From Streptomyces solincola (GTDB lineage: Bacteria; Actinomycetota; Actinomycetes; Streptomycetales; Streptomycetaceae), in the NCBI RefSeq assembly GCF_002982015.1, contig NZ_PVLV01000071.1, positions 1 to 64,000 on the forward strand: a DNA stretch of 64,000 nucleotides, read 5' to 3'. The notes beneath the pieces were generated by a model. It did no database searches. It was not told the origin of the DNA and worked only from the letters and a program-made list of their open reading frames with translations. This document shows positions 60,182 to 64,000 of this stretch, piece by piece; the first letter of the stretch is position 1, and each line of letters opens with the position of its first letter. The translations under genes were made by a program, and so were the position numbers.

Positions 60182-62233
60182 TCAGTGGCGGGCGGCCTGC
60201 GCCGGGACCGGCGCGGCCTCCGCCTGGAGGACCAGCAGCGCCAGGTCGTCGCGGACCGGGGCCTCGCCGAAGCCGTGCACCGCGCGTCTGATCCGGTCCG
60301 CGACCTCCCGGGCGGGCAGCCCCGCGCAGCCGGCGAGCGCGGCCGCCAGCCCGTCCCCGTCGTCGAACATCCGCCCGCTGCGCGAGCGCCGCTCGGTGAC
60401 CCCGTCCGTCACGCACAGCAGGGTGTCGCCCGGGGCCAGGTGGAAGGTCTGGCTCTCGTAGCCGACGTCGTCCACGACCCCCAGCAGCACCTGCGGGACG
60501 GCCGCCGGCGCGACCGTGCCGTCGGGCCGCAGCAGCAGCGGCAGCGGATGGCCCGCGCAGGCCAGGGTGCAGCGCGCGCCGCCGCCGTCCTCCGGGGCGA
60601 GCGGCACCAGCTCGCCGTACAGCAGCGACAGGAAGCGCGGCAGCGGGCGCGGCTCCAGCGCCGTCGCCCCGGCCGTCTCCTCCTCCTGCGCGGCGGCCTC
60701 CGCGGCCAGCGGGTCGGCGGCCTCGGCGACCACCTCGGCGACCACCGAGGCCGCCGTCTCGGCCGCCTCGGTGGCGTCGTCCAGCAGCAGCCGGTTCAGC
60801 CGGTCCAGGACGTGGCCCACCTCGTGGTCGGCGTGGTCCTCGCGCGCCAGCAGCCGCAGCCAGGGCCGGGCCAGACCGGTGACCACGGCCGCCTCGGGGC
60901 CGCTGCCCTGGACGTCGCCGAGCATGAAGCACCAGCGGCGCGCCCCCGGCCCGGCCTGGAACACGTCGTAGAAGTCGCCGCCCGCCAGCCCGTCGTCGCT
61001 CGGCTCGTACACCACGCAGCTCCGCACCCCCGGGATCTGGGCGACCTGGCTGGGCAGCAGCCCGCGCTGGAGCACCCGGCTGATGGTGACCTGGCGGGCG
61101 TAGCGGCGGGCCGCGCCGATGGCGAGCGCGACCCGGCGGGCGAAGTCCTCCACCAGGGAGGCGACCGCGTCCGGGACACGGGCGACCCCGCGCCGCCCGA
61201 TCAGCAGCGTGCCCAGTCCGTGGCCGCCCACCACCAGCCGGTACGCGAGCGCGGTGCCGTCGCCCGCGTCCGCCCGCAGGTCGCCCGGCGCGGGCCAGGC
61301 CACGGCGACGGGCCCCGGGCTCGGCGGCTCGGCCATCCGCGGCGGCTCCTTCTCCAGCACCGCCCGCAGCGCCTCCAGCGCCGACTCGTCGGCGTGCCAC
61401 ACCCGGGCCAGCCGCGGCGCGCCGCCGCCCTCCCGCTGGTAGCCGTCCGCGCCGGCCGCGTCCTCCAGCCAGAACGCGCACCAGTCGGCCAGGCGCGGCA
61501 CCAGCAGCTGCCCGGCGAGCGCGGCCACCAGGTCCTCGTCCAACTGCCCGGCCAGCAGGTCGGACGCCTCGGCGAGGAAGGACAGCGCGCCCCGGCCGGT
61601 CCACTCGTCGTCGTCCCGGACCGGGCGGCGCGGCGCGGGGGCCAGCAGCTCGGCGGCGCGCAGCCCGCGCTGGATCGCCGGCTCGCCGCCCGGGACGGGG
61701 CAGGCGTCCCAGCCTTCCAGCGGCAGCCTGGCCCACACCGTCTTGGTGCCGGGGCGGTAGGTGATGCCCCAGCACTCCGCGAGCGCCGCGACGAGCTGGA
61801 GCCCCCGCCCGTACTCGTCCAGGTCCAGGTCGTCGTCGGGCTCGTGGTCGGCCGTCCGCTGCTGCTGCCGCAGGGTGCGGCCGGGATGGTGGTCGGACAC
61901 CTCCAGCACCAGGGCGGCCGGGGCGCCCTGGTCGGGGTCCTCCAGCTTGAACAGCAGCTCGACGTTGGTGCCGGCGTGCACCACCGCGTTGGTGACCAGC
62001 TCCGCCGCGAGCAGCACCGCGTCGTCCGCGGCCCGGTCGGTGATCGTCGCCGCGGCGGGCACCGCGAGACCCGTCCAGTCGGCCAGCGCCGCGCGCACGA
62101 ACCGCCGTGCCGCCCCGGGCGCCAGCGGATTGCCGGGCAGGCTGGTGCGCGCGACCACATGGCCCGGCGCCGACTGGCGGGACGGCGACGGCACGTCGCC
62201 GCTGGTGGCGCGCTGGGTCGGAAGAGGCCCCAT
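60182..62233 (-). CDS. SpoIIE-type serine phosphatase with N-terminal anti-sigma-like ATPase and GAF-like region
   Basis: A 683-residue multidomain regulator. Residues about 40-172 form a HATPase_c domain of the anti-sigma kinase kind (AAELVTNAVVHAGTNVELLF is the N box, DEYGRGLQLVAALAE the G box). A GAF-like sensor lies at about 215-385. A PP2C/SpoIIE domain starts about 400 (SRVLQRGLLPSQVAQIPGVR, GGDFYDVFQ, FMLGDVQGSG, LCVTDGVTERRS, RDDLALLVL). Such streptomycete proteins phosphorylate or dephosphorylate STAS anti-sigma-antagonists. ATG at 62233 has GAGGAG. It is a single-gene unit 43 bp upstream of hemW. Confidence 0.88.
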   Translation of the reverse strand: MGPLPTQRATSGDVPSPSRQSAPGHVVARTSLPGNPLAPGAARRFVRAALADWTGLAVPAAATITDRAADDAVLLAAELVTNAVVHAGTNVELLFKLEDPDQGAPAALVLEVSDHHPGRTLRQQQRTADHEPDDDLDLDEYGRGLQLVAALAECWGITYRPGTKTVWARLPLEGWDACPVPGGEPAIQRGLRAAELLAPAPRRPVRDDDEWTGRGALSFLAEASDLLAGQLDEDLVAALAGQLLVPRLADWCAFWLEDAAGADGYQREGGGAPRLARVWHADESALEALRAVLEKEPPRMAEPPSPGPVAVAWPAPGDLRADAGDGTALAYRLVVGGHGLGTLLIGRRGVARVPDAVASLVEDFARRVALAIGAARRYARQVTISRVLQRGLLPSQVAQIPGVRSCVVYEPSDDGLAGGDFYDVFQAGPGARRWCFMLGDVQGSGPEAAVVTGLARPWLRLLAREDHADHEVGHVLDRLNRLLLDDATEAAETAASVVAEVVAEAADPLAAEAAAQEEETAGATALEPRPLPRFLSLLYGELVPLAPEDGGGARCTLACAGHPLPLLLRPDGTVAPAAVPQVLLGVVDDVGYESQTFHLAPGDTLLCVTDGVTERRSRSGRMFDDGDGLAAALAGCAGLPAREVADRIRRAVHGFGEAPVRDDLALLVLQAEAAPVPAQAARH

Positions 62234-62384
62234 GGACGGCTCCTCGTCGGCTCCTGGTCGTTCCTCGTGACGGACACCGACAGGGTGACAGATGCGGCAC
62301 GCCCATAAGCACGGTGTCACCAAAGTGGCCCATGGTGCCATCCGGGCGAGTGGTGCCGGAGAGCCTCGGAGACGCCGGTCAGGC

Positions 62385-62420
62385 GCGGGGGCGGCGCTTC
62401 GGCCGAGGCGCCGCCCCCGC
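62385..62420 (-). terminator. Terminator of the acyl-CoA synthetase gene
   Basis: Arms GCGGGGGCGGCGC (62385-62397) and GCGCCGCCCCCGC (62408-62420) are perfectly complementary over 13 bp around a ten-base loop. The hairpin begins 12 bp beyond the synthetase stop on the minus strand and lies before the phosphatase gene. Confidence 0.8.
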
Positions 62421-62431
62421 TCCCCGCGCCC

Positions 62432-64000
<1,569 letters not shown>

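Overview
The window is very G+C-rich, with third codon positions almost always G or C, and its gene order is that of a Streptomyces core chromosome arm. The runs glyS-znuACB-zur-uppS-recO, leuA-M4 peptidase, era-CBS protein-ybeY-phoH, and hrcA-dnaJ-rsmE with hemW match, from memory, the Streptomyces coelicolor SCO2504-SCO2560 neighbourhood. Both window edges cut genes: an aldo/keto reductase at the left and a long-chain acyl-CoA synthetase at the right.

Layout. (1) 1-8.5 kb is accessory. A reductase/TetR pair and a multiply frameshifted pseudogene are followed by a polymorphic-toxin locus on the minus strand. It has a 1312-residue secreted ALF-repeat/coiled-coil/Hint toxin with a predicted barnase/RNase T1-like tip. 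Next come its two-domain barstar-type immunity protein, a decayed second toxin tip that has lost most of its Hint domain, and an orphan immunity-like gene. This stretch (about 2.2-4.8 kb) is visibly less G+C-rich than the rest. (2) 8.9-16.1 kb: glyS, the zinc uptake operon with two Zur-like boxes, zur, a chloramphenicol acetyltransferase-like gene, and uppS-recO. (3) 16.2-20.5 kb: a two-gene HEAT-repeat/MerR-HEAT operon preceded by a perfect 23-bp palindrome in a 19-bp promoter spacer, two small hypothetical genes, an XRE/DUF397 pair and a membrane protein. (4) 20.6-29.8 kb: an FprA-type ferredoxin reductase with a possible iron box, then a YqiJ-like/flotillin/giant AAA ATPase operon. (5) 30-39.3 kb: a frameshifted PucR-type regulator, a nitroreductase-hemerythrin fusion, a TerB-like protein, leuA with a leucine-codon leader peptide, an M4 peptidase with an emfourin-like inhibitor, a TetR/hydrolase divergon with a large operator palindrome, and era. 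(6) 39.4-50.8 kb: RNA-maturation and housekeeping genes (ybeY, phoH, rnz, HIT), a PfkB kinase, an MFS transporter with a Crp-like site, a nucleobase/nucleoside deaminase and a TPR/AAA pair. (7) 51-64 kb: DUF2243-CtaG, a YnfA protein, rsmE, a nitronate monooxygenase-like gene, the CIRCE-controlled hrcA-dnaJ operon, hemW, a SpoIIE-type phosphatase with its own kinase-like ATPase domain, and the acyl-CoA synthetase.

The parts most worth attention are the toxin locus with its decayed cassette, the flotillin/giant-ATPase operon, the MerR-HEAT operon with its palindrome, and the peptidase-inhibitor pair. Start codons were chosen from ribosome-binding sites, overlaps, signal peptides and remembered family N-termini. 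All functional calls come from reading motifs by eye; no database search was run.
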